A stretch of DNA of 64,000 nucleotides from Mastigamoeba balamuthi (Eukaryota > Evosea > Mastigamoebida > Mastigamoebidae). The translations under genes and the position numbers were made by a program. Where the stretch lies: NCBI GenBank assembly GCA_902651635.1, contig CACRSC010000032.1, forward strand, positions 337,937 to 401,936, written 5' to 3'. The notes beneath the pieces are model-generated. The model did no database searches. It was not told the DNA's origin and worked only from the letters and a program-made list of their open reading frames with translations. This document shows positions 30,301 through 42,510 of this stretch, in pieces (position 1 is the first letter of the stretch; every line of letters starts with the position of its first letter).

Positions 30301-33300
30301 GCCGCGGCTATCCACAGCCCCCGGGAGAGGAGCGCAGGAGCGCAGGAGCGTACTTTGCCTGGAGGACGGCGTTGCGGGCCGTCTGGTAGCCGCCGGTCTT
30401 GCGGGCGAGGCGGGCGATGCTGAGCCACGTGGCGGCGACCTGCTCGCGCATGTCGGCGATCTGGTGCGCGACGCGGCGCGAGTTGAGGATGGGCTCGCGG
30501 GCCCTGAACGAGCGCTGCGTCGTGCGCAGGCGGGCCTGCCACTCGTCGAGCAGCTGTTGCTGCTGCTGCTGCTGCGCCTGGCCGCCGGCCTGCGCGGCCT
30601 CGTGGAAGCGCTCGACGTCGCGCAGCACGTGCAGCTTCACGAGCTCGGGGTAGCAGCGCTGGTAGCTCTCGTTGCTCGCGGCCGCCAGCGCCGGCGCGAT
30701 CTGCCGCCTGCACGCGCACACGTGCCGCGCGACGTCTGCGGGCGGCGCCCTGCGGTGCATCTCGAGGAACGCGCGGCCCAGGAAGACCTCCCAGTCGCCG
30801 CTCTGCTCGACATCCTTGGCCGCCGAGAACCGCGCGAGGCTCTCCCACGAGCACAGCCGCCACGCCGCCTGGACGCCGCAGGCCAGCAGCTGCGCCTCGA
30901 GCGGCGCCCCGCGCCCGAAGGCCGCCGCCCCCGAGGCGCTGGCCGAGTGCGGCACGGGCGCGGGCTGCTGCTGGGGCTGCGTCTGCTGCTGGCGGGCGGG
31001 CAGGGCGCTGAGCTCGCTGTGGACGACCGAGAGCATCGTGTCGAGGTGGCCGAGGTCGCGGAGGCAGAGCAGGCGGCCCACGCGCAGCGCGTCGTCGGGG
31101 GACGAGCGCACGCAGACGTCGTAGTGCGTGAGGGCCTCGTACCAGCGGCCGCTGCTCTCGAGGTCGGCGATCTGGTCGACGAGGGGCGCGGCCACGCGCA
31201 GCGTCGCGACGCCCACGAGGCCGTCGAGGTCCTCGAGGTTGCCGTAGACCTGGCGCAGGAACCCCATGTGGTCCTTGAGCACCATGTCCTTGGCCACCGA
31301 CGCCGCGCTGATGTTCGCCGGGCCCCCGAGCCTCGCGATCTCGGCCCGCGCGTGCCCCTCAAAGTGCAGCAGCGCCCGCGCGTGCGCCCTGCACGCCTTG
31401 GCCGCCATCGCCACCACCAGCTGCGGTATCCGCGCCAGTATCTGCGTGATGGCCCGGCTCTGCTCGCTCGCCTCCCTCGCCCGCCTGCTGCTGCTGCTGC
31501 CGCCTGCCCGCGACGACGACGAGAGCCCGCGCGCGGCCGCCCCGGCAGAGGCGGGGGGCGAGCAGTCGGCGCGCTTGTTGAGCCAGTCGAGCAGCTGGAA
31601 GACGCACTGGGCGCACTGCTGCCACGACTCGCTGTGGGCGCCCTCGTACTGCAGCACCGCCGTGATCTCGTCGACGACGATCGAGTGGTCCTCGGGCTGC
31701 TCGCTGCGCAGCACGCTCAGCACCAGCAGCGGCAGTATGTACAGCGCCGTCGGCAGGTCGTCGCGCACGACGGCGCTGCACGCGCAGAACAGCGCCGCCG
31801 CCTCAGTGCCGCCCGCCGCAGCGCCGCCGCCGCCGCCGCCCTCGGCCCGCGCGCAGACCCGGGCGATGAGCGAGTTGGTCCACTGCTCGACCCACGCGCG
31901 GTACGACGTCGCGGGGCGCCAGACGGGCACCGGCAGCTCGCGGGGCGCCTGCGCGAGGCAGTAGTCGGTCGTCAGGTACTGCGCGACTACCGCGCGCGTC
32001 TCCTCGGGCAGCCGCTCCCAGAACTGCGCGCCCTCGGGGCGCCGCGTGCGCGACGAGACGCCCAGGGCCGCGAGGACCTGCTGGATGGCCACGGCCGCGT
32101 AGTCCTGGTGCTGCGAGTTCTTGCGCAGCGCCTTGACGAGGTACTCGGCGACCAGCACGCGGCCCACCTCGTAGACGCTGCCCTCCTCGGCGCTCAGCGA
32201 CGGCCGCAGCCGCACATCGATCTTCCCGGGGTCCACGGCTCCCAGCTCCCCCAGGCACTCGCTGTCCCGCCCCACAGCCCCGTCAACGGGGAGAGAGAGA
32301 GAGCTGCAGGCGCACGTGCTGACGAGCTGCACAGACTCGTCGGGGTCGCGCATGACGTGCAGGAGCTCGTGCACGAGGCTCGAGATGATGGGGTCGGCCC
32401 TGTCGCCCGCCAACAGCTTGTAGAGCTCGCGGTGGTCCGACAGCTGCTGCTTGATCTTGGCCAGCGCCCTGCACGCACGCACTCTCTGTGTCAGGGGCCA
32501 CTGCCCTCTGTCTGCCTGCCCTGGGAGGGGTGCGCGCACAGCTTCTTGTTGTCGGACGAGTCCGCGAGCTGGAGGCCGCGGAGCTGGAGGTCGAGGGACA
32601 TCTTCCAGTCCGAGGGCAGCTGCGTGCTGATGATCTGGCGCACGCGGCTCGTGGCCGCCACGTCGGGGATGAACTGTATCGTGTGGAAGTACTTGTGCAG
32701 CTCGTCGCGGTGGTCCACGATCAGCAGCTCCAGCACGCGCGCCACCTTGTCGGGCACCACCGCCAGCGCCGTCACCACAGACGACACGATCTCGTTCAGG
32801 TCCTTGCCGAGCGCCGACACGTCCAGCAGCCGCAGGAACGTGTACCACACGTCCAGCGCCAGCGACTGCATCGCCGGCGTCCTGCTCGCGAGGTTTGTTG
32901 TGTGGTGAGGAGGTGGTGCAAGTGTGGTGTGTGGGTGAATTGGGTTGTGCTGTGAGTTGTGTGCAGCGCGGGGTGTAATGAATGGCTGCCGCACGAGGTG
33001 GCCTGCTTGAGGAAGCTGAGGACCTTGGGGATGTGGACCTTGCTGCCGACGAGGGGCAGCAGCCTGTTGAGGCATACGAGCACGCGCTCCTTCCTCTCGG
33101 GCGACTTGTACGAGCGCGCCAGGTGGTCCATCAGGTAGAGGAACTTGTTCCCCCGCAGGTACTCGGAGATCCTGCATCGCGTGAGTGCGGGCGTTGGTAG
33201 TCAGCCCGAGCCTCCCTGCCCCTCCCCCCATCCAGCCAAGCCGCACAGCTCGTCGGGGGAGCACTTGGCGTCGGGGTGCTGCACGGCGGCCATGCTGAGC

Positions 33301-36300
33301 AGGGCGCCGTTGACGCGGGGCAGCAGTGACTCGTCGTAGAGGACGTCGACAATCTCCCTGACAATCTCCGAGGCGTAGCTGCGCAGTATGCTCGCGTAGT
33401 CGTTGCCCGTCAGGTCGCAGAAGAACTGCAGCGCCGCCTCCTGCTGCGCGTCCTGCGCGTGCAGCAGGATCCACGAGACCACCGCGGGCGCCCTGCTGTA
33501 GCACATCACGTTGGCCTCGTTCCTCCCCACCTCGGCAGCGATCTTCTTGATGGGCAGCTCGTTCCCTGGTGGCCTGGGCCTCAGCGAGCTGCGGTGCTGG
33601 CGCTGGGGGAAAAGAGCGCACGGCGCAGGACGAGCATCGGGAGCACGGCGCTGATGTTCTTGTCGAGGAACGCGGCGAAGTCAACCTCGAGGACCAGGCG
33701 GCAGATCTTCTCGAGCAGCTCCTGGCACTCGCAGATCCTCGGTATGTACTCGTTCCCGATGTACCCCTGCGGGGAGGGAGAGAGAGTCAGGCGCGCGGCA
33801 GTGCAGGCGCGGAGGCGGAGCAGTGGCCCACCGCAAACTCGTTGGCGAGCTTCTTGAGCGACATGCCCTTGTACTTGGCCATCGTCCGCAGCTGCTCAAA
33901 CGCCACCGTCCTGCACAGCGGCAGCCGCGGGTGAGCACGAGCACGCGCCCAGGCAGACTCCCTGCGCACGCGATGCCGGCCTGCTTGGACTGCAGGTAGT
34001 TGAGCTCCGTGAGGAAGATGCACGCGAGGAACTCGCCCGTGGCGTGGCAGCCCAGCTGGCCCAGCATCACCAGGATAGCCTCCTGGCAGTCGGCGTCGTT
34101 CTCCTGGAACCCGATCGCCTCTCGCAGCCCGCGCGCGAACGCGTCGACCGTGTGCGCCGCGTCGGCAGCGCCGGCCTCGGCCTCCGCGCGGGCCAGCCAG
34201 CACCTGCCGAACTCGCACATGGCGCGCGCCATCGACATGCGCACGCGGCTGTCGCGGTGCCACAGGAACACCTGCGAGAGGTCGAACAGCCGCCCCATCG
34301 CCGCCCGCGGCCCCATCTGCGCGTGGCACAGCACCCGCGCGACGCTGTGCAGCGCCGCCGCGGCCGCCGAGGCCTCGGGCTCGGCCGACGGCGCCCTGCT
34401 GCTGCCTGGCAGGCGCGCTGTGGCCGCGCTGCACGCCTCGCTGGGCAGCGGCACCCCGAACGGCGTCGCGGCGACGCCCGACGGCGAGCGCCGCGCGGGC
34501 ACCGTCGGCACGTCGAACCCGTCGTCGACGACCGCGGGCTGCGCCCCCAGCACCTTTGTCGCCAGCGCCTCGAAGACGCCCCTGTCCAGCACGCGCCTCT
34601 CGGGCTGCGCCTCCTCCGCCAGCGTCGCCGGCACTGCGCGTCGCGCACACACGCGGTGGCTCTCAGAGGCCGCCCGCCGGGAGGGCAGGCGCTGCACGCG
34701 CTGGCGCACCGAGGAACTCGCCAGAGAGCGAGCGCTTCTTGCAGCCGGGCTTGTCCGACGACGCGGCGGCCCTGTCGCGCGGGGGCAGGGCGTCGCAGAC
34801 GGGGCAGGCGAGGACGTAGCAGCGCTCGTCGTCGAGGCCGCTGGCGCCGAGGTCGATCCACCAGGGCGAGCCGACCTTGTGCCCGAGGTCTACGCAGCGC
34901 ACGCCCTGCGCAAAGTACGGCGACAGGCCCCGCGCGGAGCTCCCGCTGCTGCAGGCGCCGCCGCCCGCGCCCTCCTTGGCCGCGATCGAGTGCGCGGCGG
35001 CGCACGCCACGTGGCCCACCAGCCGCAGGGCGAGGCACCGCACGCTGCCGTCCGCGTCCGACGTGCCGAGGCCCACAACCTGCCGCAGCACGTCCTCGGG
35101 CTGCCCCGCGTGGAACGCGCACACCAGCGGCGCCGCCGCCAGAGCGGCTTTGCGCACGAGCGTCCGCTTGCTGGCCAGCGCCCCGCAGAGGCGCTCGGCG
35201 ACACGCTGGCCGCCCAGGGCCACGGGGCATAACGCCAGCCCCGCGACCGCCGTACACGCAACGCGGTCGGCAATGCGCGCGAGCTCCTCGGCGCCCGCGG
35301 CGTCCGCGAGGCCTGGAGCGATCCATCCGTCGCCTGCAGCGGTGAACAGGAAGCGGAGCGAGGGGGCGAGCACGTCGCCCTGCAGGGCTACGGCGTTGGC
35401 CTTGCAGAGCCCCGCGAGCGCGTGGGCGGCGACCAGCAGCTGCGGGAGGTCTTCCCGGGCCGCGCAGCCCGCGCACGCCTCGAGCACGCGGTCGACGCAG
35501 GGGGCCAAGAGCTCCACGGCCGCCCGCTCGAGTTCCCGCGCGGCAGGGACGGCCCTGAGGAGCGCCCCGAGGCCCTGCACGCGCGGTGCTGTCAGAGAAA
35601 GTGGAAAGAGCAGCAACGGCAGCGGCAGCGGGGAGGGACGGACGGCGATCTCTCGGGTGTCTAGAGCGGGCCAGCCGTACGCAGGGCCCGTCCACGGCTG
35701 CGTGGTGCGGTCGGGAGGCAGCACGGCGACGCGGAAGAACATGTCCACGCGCAGCACGAGCCCCAGCACAGCACCCGCTGTCTTGGCCTCCGCAGCCGCC
35801 TGCGCACGAGGTGCGGCACAGAAACGCGGCGCGGGCAGTCAGACAGCAGCAGCAGAGCGCACCGCACGCACCTTGCGGGTGTCGGCGACGGCCTGCGAGA
35901 GCGATGCGAGGCACGTGGCGGCGCACGAGTGCTGGGGCTCGCTGGCAGCCGCCCGCGCTGCAGAGTCCACCGCCATGTCCTCGGCGGCGCCGGCCTCGCG
36001 CTGCGCGTCGGCAGCGGCGCGCTTGGGGCGCTTCAGCTCCGGCAGCTCCGGAGTGGCCTCCCCGCGGTCCTCTAGCGACGGCGACGAGCTCGCAGGCCGC
36101 GCAGTCGCAGCCGCTGCGCTCAGTGCGCACTGGGTGGGAGGGCAAGACAGAGAGCAGCGTCAGGAGGGCCGAGAGCAGACAGCAGGCACACCTGGCAGAG
36201 GATGCTCTGCAGACAGCCGCACACGCCCACCTGCACGTCTCTGCTCGCTCCGATCCGCGCGGCAAACTCGCATACGGCGGGCGCCGCCAGTGCCCAGCAG

Positions 36301-37714
36301 TGCCTCGCGGTGGCCTGCGCGGCCCCCAGGAGGCTCGCAGCCAGCAGCGGCGGGCACTGCGGCGAGGCCCCCGCGGCAGCGGCAGCGGCAGGGGCGGAGG
36401 GGTCGACGACGACCTCGCGCACAGCCCTCATCAGCGCACCGCAGAGCGAGCACACAGACTCGGGCTCCAGCTTGCTGTAGGCGATCTGCAGGCACTCGCC
36501 CGCGACATCCGCGTCCTCCCTGCTGTTATTCCCCCGAGCATCGAGAGCACCGAGCAATCGCACACCCCCTTGGCAATCAGGATTCGAGAAGAGGGAGCAG
36601 CGCATATCAGATCTCGGGGGGAGGGCCCGCGCACTGCGACGAGGAGACGGAGAAGCGGGCGACGTCGAGGACAGCGAAGACGAGCTCCTCGAGGAGGCCC
36701 AGCGGGGCGTCGTACCTGCGGAGCATCTCGCGGAGGAGGCGGAGAGCGGCGGCCCTGGGGCGCGCGTGGGCGAGGGCGACGGCCCTGGGCAGGAGGCGCC
36801 AGAGCCCCAGGGCGCTCTCCCACACGTCGCTGGGCATGCGCTCGCACAGCACGGCCCCCATGCCCAGCGACCACGCCACGGCGCACTGCAGCCTCGAGCT
36901 GCTCTGCACGTCCATGCTGTAGGCCTCTGCAGCCGGCTGCTGGGGCCCCTGGGGGCACTGGAGGCTCTGGGGGCCCTGGGGACCCTGGGGACCCTGGGGA
37001 CCTTGGGAGCCCTGGGGACCCCACTGCGCGTTCGTGCTGAGGGCCTCTGCAGCGGGCTGCTGGGGCCCCTGGGGGCACTGGGGGCCCTGGGGGCCGCGCA
37101 CAGCAGCGAAGCGGGCAAAGCAGGCGAGCGTGGGCCCAGGGGCATCGCTCGTGGCGGACTCGAGGGCCCCGAGCGCGAGGGCGACGACGTCTGTCGCGTA
37201 GGCGTGGAACAGCGCGTAGTCCTGCGTGCGGAACAGCGACAGGATCGTCGCGAGGGCCTCGTGCATTGCCTGTGGGGAGGGGAGGGGGTGGATTCCAGAT
37301 ACCGCTCAGATATCGGTATCTCGATCTCGCGGAGATATTTCGGATTCGGTGGCACGTCGTGGATGGGGTAGAGCGAGGGCTCGGCGATGAAGTCGCGCGC
37401 GCGCTCGAGGACGTCGCAGAGGACGCCCGTGTCGGCTGCGCCCACGTGGGCCACGCGCGCGATGACCTGCAGCACCTCCTTCATGGTGGCGAGGTCCCTG
37501 CTCACTGCGGGCAAACGTCGCATCAGTTGCCGCGTCTCGCCGTCGCGTCTGTCGGATTCCCGGTCTCACGCGAGAGCTGCGAGTTGATGAGCGTGGGCAG
37601 CGCCTGGTTCAGCTTGCGCATGCACTGCTCGTCGCGCAGCGTGGAGCTCTGGATGGCGTCGCAGATGGAGCGCAGCGCGTCGAGCAGCGCTGCGCTCTCG
37701 CCGCTCAGCGCCAT
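27312..37714 (-). CDS. ATR: ATR, PIKK-family DNA damage checkpoint kinase
   Basis: Nuclear Ser/Thr kinase that signals stalled replication forks. Twenty phase-consistent exons (high to low): 37714-37570, 37504-37356, 37269-36635, 36519-36192, 36129-35872, 35799-35644, 35574-34710, 34633-33970, 33910-33832, 33766-33622, 33565-33247, 33171-32995, 32881-32540, 32468-32316, 32261-30354, 30021-29641, 29581-28524, 28255-27712, 27647-27578, 27521-27312; about 2861 residues. From family knowledge: a UME-like region (LSKYF-type helices around VDHRDELHKYF), FAT start ECLGELGAVDPGK, then PRLLTLWFTYG, KPKDDLRRDARMMEI, RTYSVVPLNEECGIIEW, catalytic loop GLGDRHCENLLLD, HVDMN in place of the usual DFN, and FATC ending PENLSRMYMGWTPFI. 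Exon 3 has a collagen-like Gly-Pro-Gln insert. Shares a 133-bp divergent promoter with the gene at 37848. The small intron inside the FAT start (32262-32315) is inferred from alignment memory. Confidence 0.95.
28256..28523. repeat. ATR intron 17 with degenerate tandem repeats
   Basis: This 268-bp intron has three related copies of a motif of the form TTCAATTGATTYCGCCCG (near 28276, 28382 and 28470) and two copies of CTAGGAGCGTG read on the minus strand. They look like degenerate 85-110-bp tandem units. Confidence 0.6.
36930..37100. repeat. Gly-Pro-Gln coding minisatellite in ATR exon 3
   Basis: CCCTGGGGA-type 9-mers repeat here and encode GPQGPQ strings. A larger unit ending GPQQPAAEA occurs twice. 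It lengthens ATR between helical repeats and is probably a disordered loop. Confidence 0.8.
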
Positions 37715-37847
37715 CGCAGGTCTGCAGCACAACAAAACACTGAGCCCAAATCTAGATTTTGCCTGTGAATATTCTGCAGATCGGCCGGCCAAGATCCCCG
37801 TATCTGCTGCTGTCCATACTCCTATTAATAGACTCGAGGACCCCAAC
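37715..37847. promoter_or_regulatory. Divergent promoter, ATR / unknown gene
   Basis: 133 bp between the two start codons, much more AT-rich than flanking exons. Contains AAATCTAGATTTT, a near-palindrome shared with the divergent promoter at 47462-47575. Confidence 0.55.
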
Positions 37848-38764
37848 ATGGGCTGCGGGCCCTCTGCGCGGTACGGCAGCCCCTTCCCCCACGAGGCAGG
37901 GCCCGCGCCCGCACTGACAGGAGGGCAGGCCCCTTGCGTGGAAGCCCGAGGTGTCGGGGCTGGTGGACAGCGTGCACGAGCTGACGCCGCACCAGCGGCC
38001 GCGGCCCCAGAGCGTCCCCCCGCTGCGCCTCAAGAAGGACAAGCCGCCCCCCAAGAAGCAGCCCTCCTTCTCCGTCGACAACGACGGCACGCCTGCCCTC
38101 GCCCTGCACCCCCCCCTCCTGCCCCCGTTGAGGCTGAGGCTGAGGCTGAGGCCGCGTGCGTGCCAGCAGACCCCGACGCGGACAAGGCGGACACGCCGAC
38201 GGTCATCAAGCAGAAGCTGCCCGGCGTCAGCAGGGCCCAGGACGGCGGCATCCCGCTCAAGACCAAGAGCAAGATGATCAACGCCGACAGCGCTGCCGCC
38301 GCAGCAGCCGCTGCAGAGGCCCGCCCGGAGACGGCGGGGTCGGGGTCCATCGGGAGGCACAGGCCCGCGGCAGCCAAGAACGCGTTCGTGAACCCCCTGA
38401 CGGCCCCCGAGCCCGTGCACCTCACGGCGTCGGCGGACGAGTGCCTGCGGGTGCTGGGCAGGGCCTACCTCGTCTCGACCGAGTGCAACCTGGTGCGCCG
38501 CATCGCTCTGTTTGCTCTGCTCTGCTCTGGTGTGCTGTGCTGCTCTGTGCTGCTCTGTGCTTGTGGGGGTCGAGAGAGGGGGGGAAGAGGTGTGTGTTGT
38601 GTGTTGTGGGTCCACTTGCTCACTCCTCGCTGCTGCTGCTGTGGGTGTGCTGGGTGTGCAGTTGTGGAGCCCCAGGTGACGGCCGCGCGCTGCTGCGGGC
38701 GCATCGCAGTCGTTCAGCTCCGCGGGAACTCTCGCGTACACACACGCTTGCTTGTGTTAAGTAG
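37848..38764 (+). CDS. Unknown protein with a predicted N-myristoylation start
   Basis: Proposed exon 1 37848-37870 (MGCGPSAR), exon 2 37929-38492, exon 3 from 38676. The 3' end is not resolved and the end given is approximate. The start MGCG fits N-myristoylation plus a palmitoylatable Cys. Exon 2 encodes WKPEVSGLVDSVHELTPHQ, then Lys/Pro-rich sequence, then TVIKQKLPGVSR and LTASADECLRVLGRAYLV. Within exon 2 the frame shifts at a run of eight C (38109-38116); nine would join HPPPPAPVEAEAEAEAA smoothly, so I suspect a sequencing error. I do not recognise the family. Possibly a membrane-attached adaptor. Confidence 0.45.
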
Positions 38765-39009
38765 CTCGTGCCACGCCCTCCTCTCCGCTTCCCTGTGTCC
38801 CTGCGTGTGTTCTCCTGGGGGAGGGTGGGCGATGGGGTGCTGGGCTGCTCTCTCTGCCGGGTGTGTATGGGTTGGGGTGGTGGTGGCGGTGGTATTCTGG
38901 CAACAGACAACCTCTGCCTGGGCGGAGGGGGGGTGGAGTGAGAGAGGGGGTAGGAGCTCCTTGGAGGAGGCCGACGGGGTCCTGCCGCAGCGGGGGAGGG
39001 TGGCTGGCG

Positions 39010-42000
39010 CTAGAGGAACTTGGAGCAGAGCTCCCCGAGCTGCGACTTGCGGGTGCTGGCGATGGACGAGAACTCTGGCGAGTTTGCCAGCGCCGACCTC
39101 TCCGCGTTGATCACTGCGCCGGCGGGTGGGCGTGCGCCTGAGCCGCGTGTGCGAGGGGAGGGGGAGGGGCAGGGCCGCACGCTTGGTGAGGAGGTATTCC
39201 CGGAACGCCGGCCCCCTCTCGAACATCGCCTCCTTGGGGAAGAACGGGGGGTACGGCGGCACTGCCGGCTTGTTGGCGATCGACAGGAAGTAGTGCGACG
39301 TCGTGCCGTCGGCCTCGAGCACAGGCGACACCACAAAGAACGAGTCTGGCCCAGGCACGGGGGGGGCTGTCAGTGGCGCTGCTGGTGCTGGTGCGTCTGC
39401 GCGAGCGCACGGTTGAAGTGCGACGTGAAGATCTTGGGGTTGAGCGTGTCGCCGGGGTCCGACTGCTCCTTGAAGATGACCACGCAGACGTCGTTGCCGA
39501 TGTGCCGCTTCCTCTCGACCCGCTGGGGGTCTCCCGGCTGGAACGGCAGCATCGTGGCCACCTGCGCCAGAGCGGTGCGCACAGTGGGGGGTGAGCTCCG
39601 GGGCGGGCTGCGGCTGCTGCGCACGTGGAACATGATCTCGTACTGGTCCAGCGTCGTGTACACTGAAGTCTCCCCTGTGTTGTTGTCTGCGGGTTGGGAG
39701 GGAGGGCGTGTGCAGGTGAGCAACTGCTGCAGCGCTGTGCTGATGTGGGCAGACCTCTGACGTCAAGACCTCCTCGGTACTTGGTCCACCCCTTGAGCGC
39801 GATGGTCTCTCCCATGAGGTCCAGGAAATCGCGATACGCCCGAGATGCGTCCTGCGTCACTGGTGTCGCCGCCACCCGGTGAGATTCCTGGATTTCAGCG
39901 GGAAATATCGCGTTGTGGAATCCAAGGTGGATTCCAAGAAAGAATCTGCGCACCGTTGGAGAAGATCTCGTTCTCGTCGTGCTGCTTCTGGCGGCACAGC
40001 AGCACGCCGAACTTGTAGCATGTGCACATGTTCTTCTGGTCGAACGCGACCAGCGCCTTGGACAGCTCCTCCGTCTTGGTTGCCCTGACGAACTTGACGT
40101 CCCTGCGTCCAGGCGCCAGAGAGATTAGATTAGATTTTTCCGAATTCCCGCCCTGACGTCACGGATGGACTCCAGTGACATCAGAATCGCCACGTCAGCG
40201 GGCACGCACTTGATCTTGGGCAGGATGGCCTTGAGCACCTTGATGTGGCGCAGGGACGGCAGCAGCACTCGCTGGCTGCCCCGCTTTGTTCGCAAAAACC
40301 CCCTGACCACGCCCGACACCCTGTCCTCGAGCGACAGCACCGTCTCGCTGCCGCACCAGTGCTCGTGCGCTGGGAGGGGGGTCGGGTGTGTCAGGCGGAG
40401 ATACGAAAATCTCAAGATCCAGGAATCCGGAATCTGTGAGATATGTGGGAGATATCTGGGGAGGTGGGCTGACGGCCTGGCATGATGAGCTCCTTGAAGT
40501 AGGGGTAGTCGCCGTCGGCCGCCAGGACGCCGTGCAGGTCCGACCCCGGGATCCCGCCCGCGTGCTCGCACGTGACCGAGGCCCTGCAGCACTCGACGTG
40601 GAAGCCGTCGGACGTGGCCGAGCGCGCCACGAGGCACATGAGCTCCGTCGACACGCTCGAGGCCCGCGCCCACTTCTCCGCGGGCACGGCGACCGTCGAC
40701 CAGCAGTCCACCAGCCCGGGCGCCGTCCACGGCAGCGAGCAGTCCATCGCGCGTGCGGCTGCCGCGAGGGCCTCGGGGCGCCCCAGCAGCGCTGCGACGT
40801 CGTCGGGCCTGCGGGGGCGGTAGTCCTCGGCGTCGACAGAGGCCACGGCGATGGGCCGCGAGATGCTCGTGTCCCGCCGCGAGACCAGCCGCTTCAGCGC
40901 CCCCACGCGCCCGCTGAACGACGTCGACTTGGGCAGCTCGGCAGCGGCGCTGGCGGCGGCGGTCGGCGACGTCGACGCGGCGACGCCCGGAGACGGCGGC
41001 GGCGACGCGGCCGACGCGGCAGAGCTCGGCGACGCAGACGAGACGTCGCTGCAGCTGCTGTCGCTCAGCTGGATCGACGACGGCCTGCGCTTCCTCTGGA
41101 AGAGCTCCGAGTCGTCCTGTCCGCGGGCAGCAGTGGTGGCCGGGGGGCATAATCAATTGAAATGGCCCGCGCGATGTCTGGCAGACATATTTCCCCTTAT
41201 TCCTTTTTTGCCCTGCGTCGAGTCACGAGAATTCCCCAGTGCCTCGGACGCGTGAATCAATTTGAATCAATTGAAATGGCCCGCGCGATGTGACAAGGGG
41301 GCATTCCCCTTTCTCTTGCCCTGCGTTGAGTCACAAGAATTCCCCGAATCAATTGACAGAGGCCGCTGGTTACCTTGGGGCTGCTGGCGAATGCGTCGAG
41401 CAGGGCCATGCGCTCCGTGCGCATGAGGGGCCGCACCCTGAGCGTCCTGAACCCCGCCATGGCGTCGGCCGTGTCGCCGCCCTGCCAGCTGGCCCTCAGC
41501 GCCGCCTCGGGCCCCTCGGCCTCCGCCGCCAGCGCCTGCGCCTGCGCGCTCCCGATGCGTATCCTCTCCGCCGCCGCCGGCCGCTGCGCCACGGCCGACG
41601 CCGACCGCTGCAGCAGCGCCTCTACGGGCGGCGTCCGCGGGGCCGCGGAGGGCGACAGCGAGACCGTGTGCGCGTGGCCGCTGGGCGGCGCGGGGCCCGC
41701 GGGCGGCAGCGGCGGCGGCGGCTTGGACGGGAACTGCCTCTTGGGCGGCGACGACACAGCCGACTGCGGCGGGCTGCTGGGCGCCGCGCTGGCCGGCCGC
41801 TCGGGCACCCCGACCGCCGCCGTCTGCGCAAATATCTGCTGGCCCGAAATATCTGCCGCCGCTGATGCGACAGCCGCCGCCGCCGCCGCCGTGGTCTCGG
41901 GCTCCGCTGCCACCGGGGGAGATATCTGCTGGCCCGAAATATCTGCCGGCGGCGATGTGACAGCGTCCGCCGCCTCTGCCGCCGGGGCCGATATCTGGGC

Positions 42001-42510
42001 GCCCGAAATATCTTGCGGCGAGGCGGCAGCGGCCGGGGCGCTCGGGGGCTCGGGCGCCGCGACGGTGGGTGCCGGGGGCTGCGCTGGCTGCGCAGCGGCG
42101 GCTGCTGCGGGGGCCGCGGGGGCTGCGGGGCACGCGGGCTCGGCGGGCGCAGCGGCGGATATCTGGGGGTCGGGAATATCGGGAATATCTCGCGGCGGCT
42201 GGGGCGATGCGACAGGGCTCGGGGGCTGGGGCGCGGGCGACGCCGGCGGGAGCGGGAGGACGGGGCACGAGGGCACTGCGAGCAGCGGGGCGGGGCAGAG
42301 GGGCGGGGAGGCGGGGCAGCGGGCCTCTGCGAGGGCCTGGGCGACGCGGGAGGGCGGCCACGCGGGGGCGCCGGGCGTGCGGGCCCAGCAGATGCGGCAG
42401 ATGCCCCGGTGCTCGAGCGCGCGGTCCTTGGGCAGCGGCGTCGACCGCAGCTCGCTGACGGGCACCACCGAGTCGCAGTAGTCGCAGGGGGCCTCGTCCT
42501 CGTCGTCCAT
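39010..42510 (-). CDS. RapGAP-domain GTPase-activating protein
   Basis: Exons: 42510-41374, 41116-40474, 40369-40180, 40102-39954, 39859-39755, 39686-39625, 39561-39411, 39345-39181 and 39113-39010; 901 residues, phases consistent. The N terminus has a CxxC...HxxxCxxC cluster (CDYC, then HRGICRIC) that may bind zinc, then a long Pro/Ala/Ser-rich region. The C-terminal third is a RapGAP domain: KFGVLLCRQKQHDENEIFSN, FLDLMGETIALKGW, YRGGLDVRDNTGETSVYTT, EIMFHV and the 'Asn thumb' signature ERKRHIGNDVCVVIF. It should stimulate GTP hydrolysis by a Rap/Rheb/Ral-type small GTPase; which one cannot be told. Three stretches of the linker repeat DISGQQIS-like residues. Divergent from the gene at 43507. 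Confidence 0.9.
41151..41356. repeat. Tandem repeat in RapGAP intron 1
   Basis: A unit of about 90-115 bp beginning AATCAATTGAAATGGCCC and ending GAGTCAC[AG]AGAATTCCCC occurs twice (41151-41258 and 41265-41346), with the start of a third copy at 41347. Each copy carries TCAATTGA. Confidence 0.85.

Noticed and set aside
34067-36265. 732-codon minus-strand frame within ATR
   Set aside because: Wrong frame across several ATR introns. The phase-consistent exon chain and ATR similarity use the other frames.
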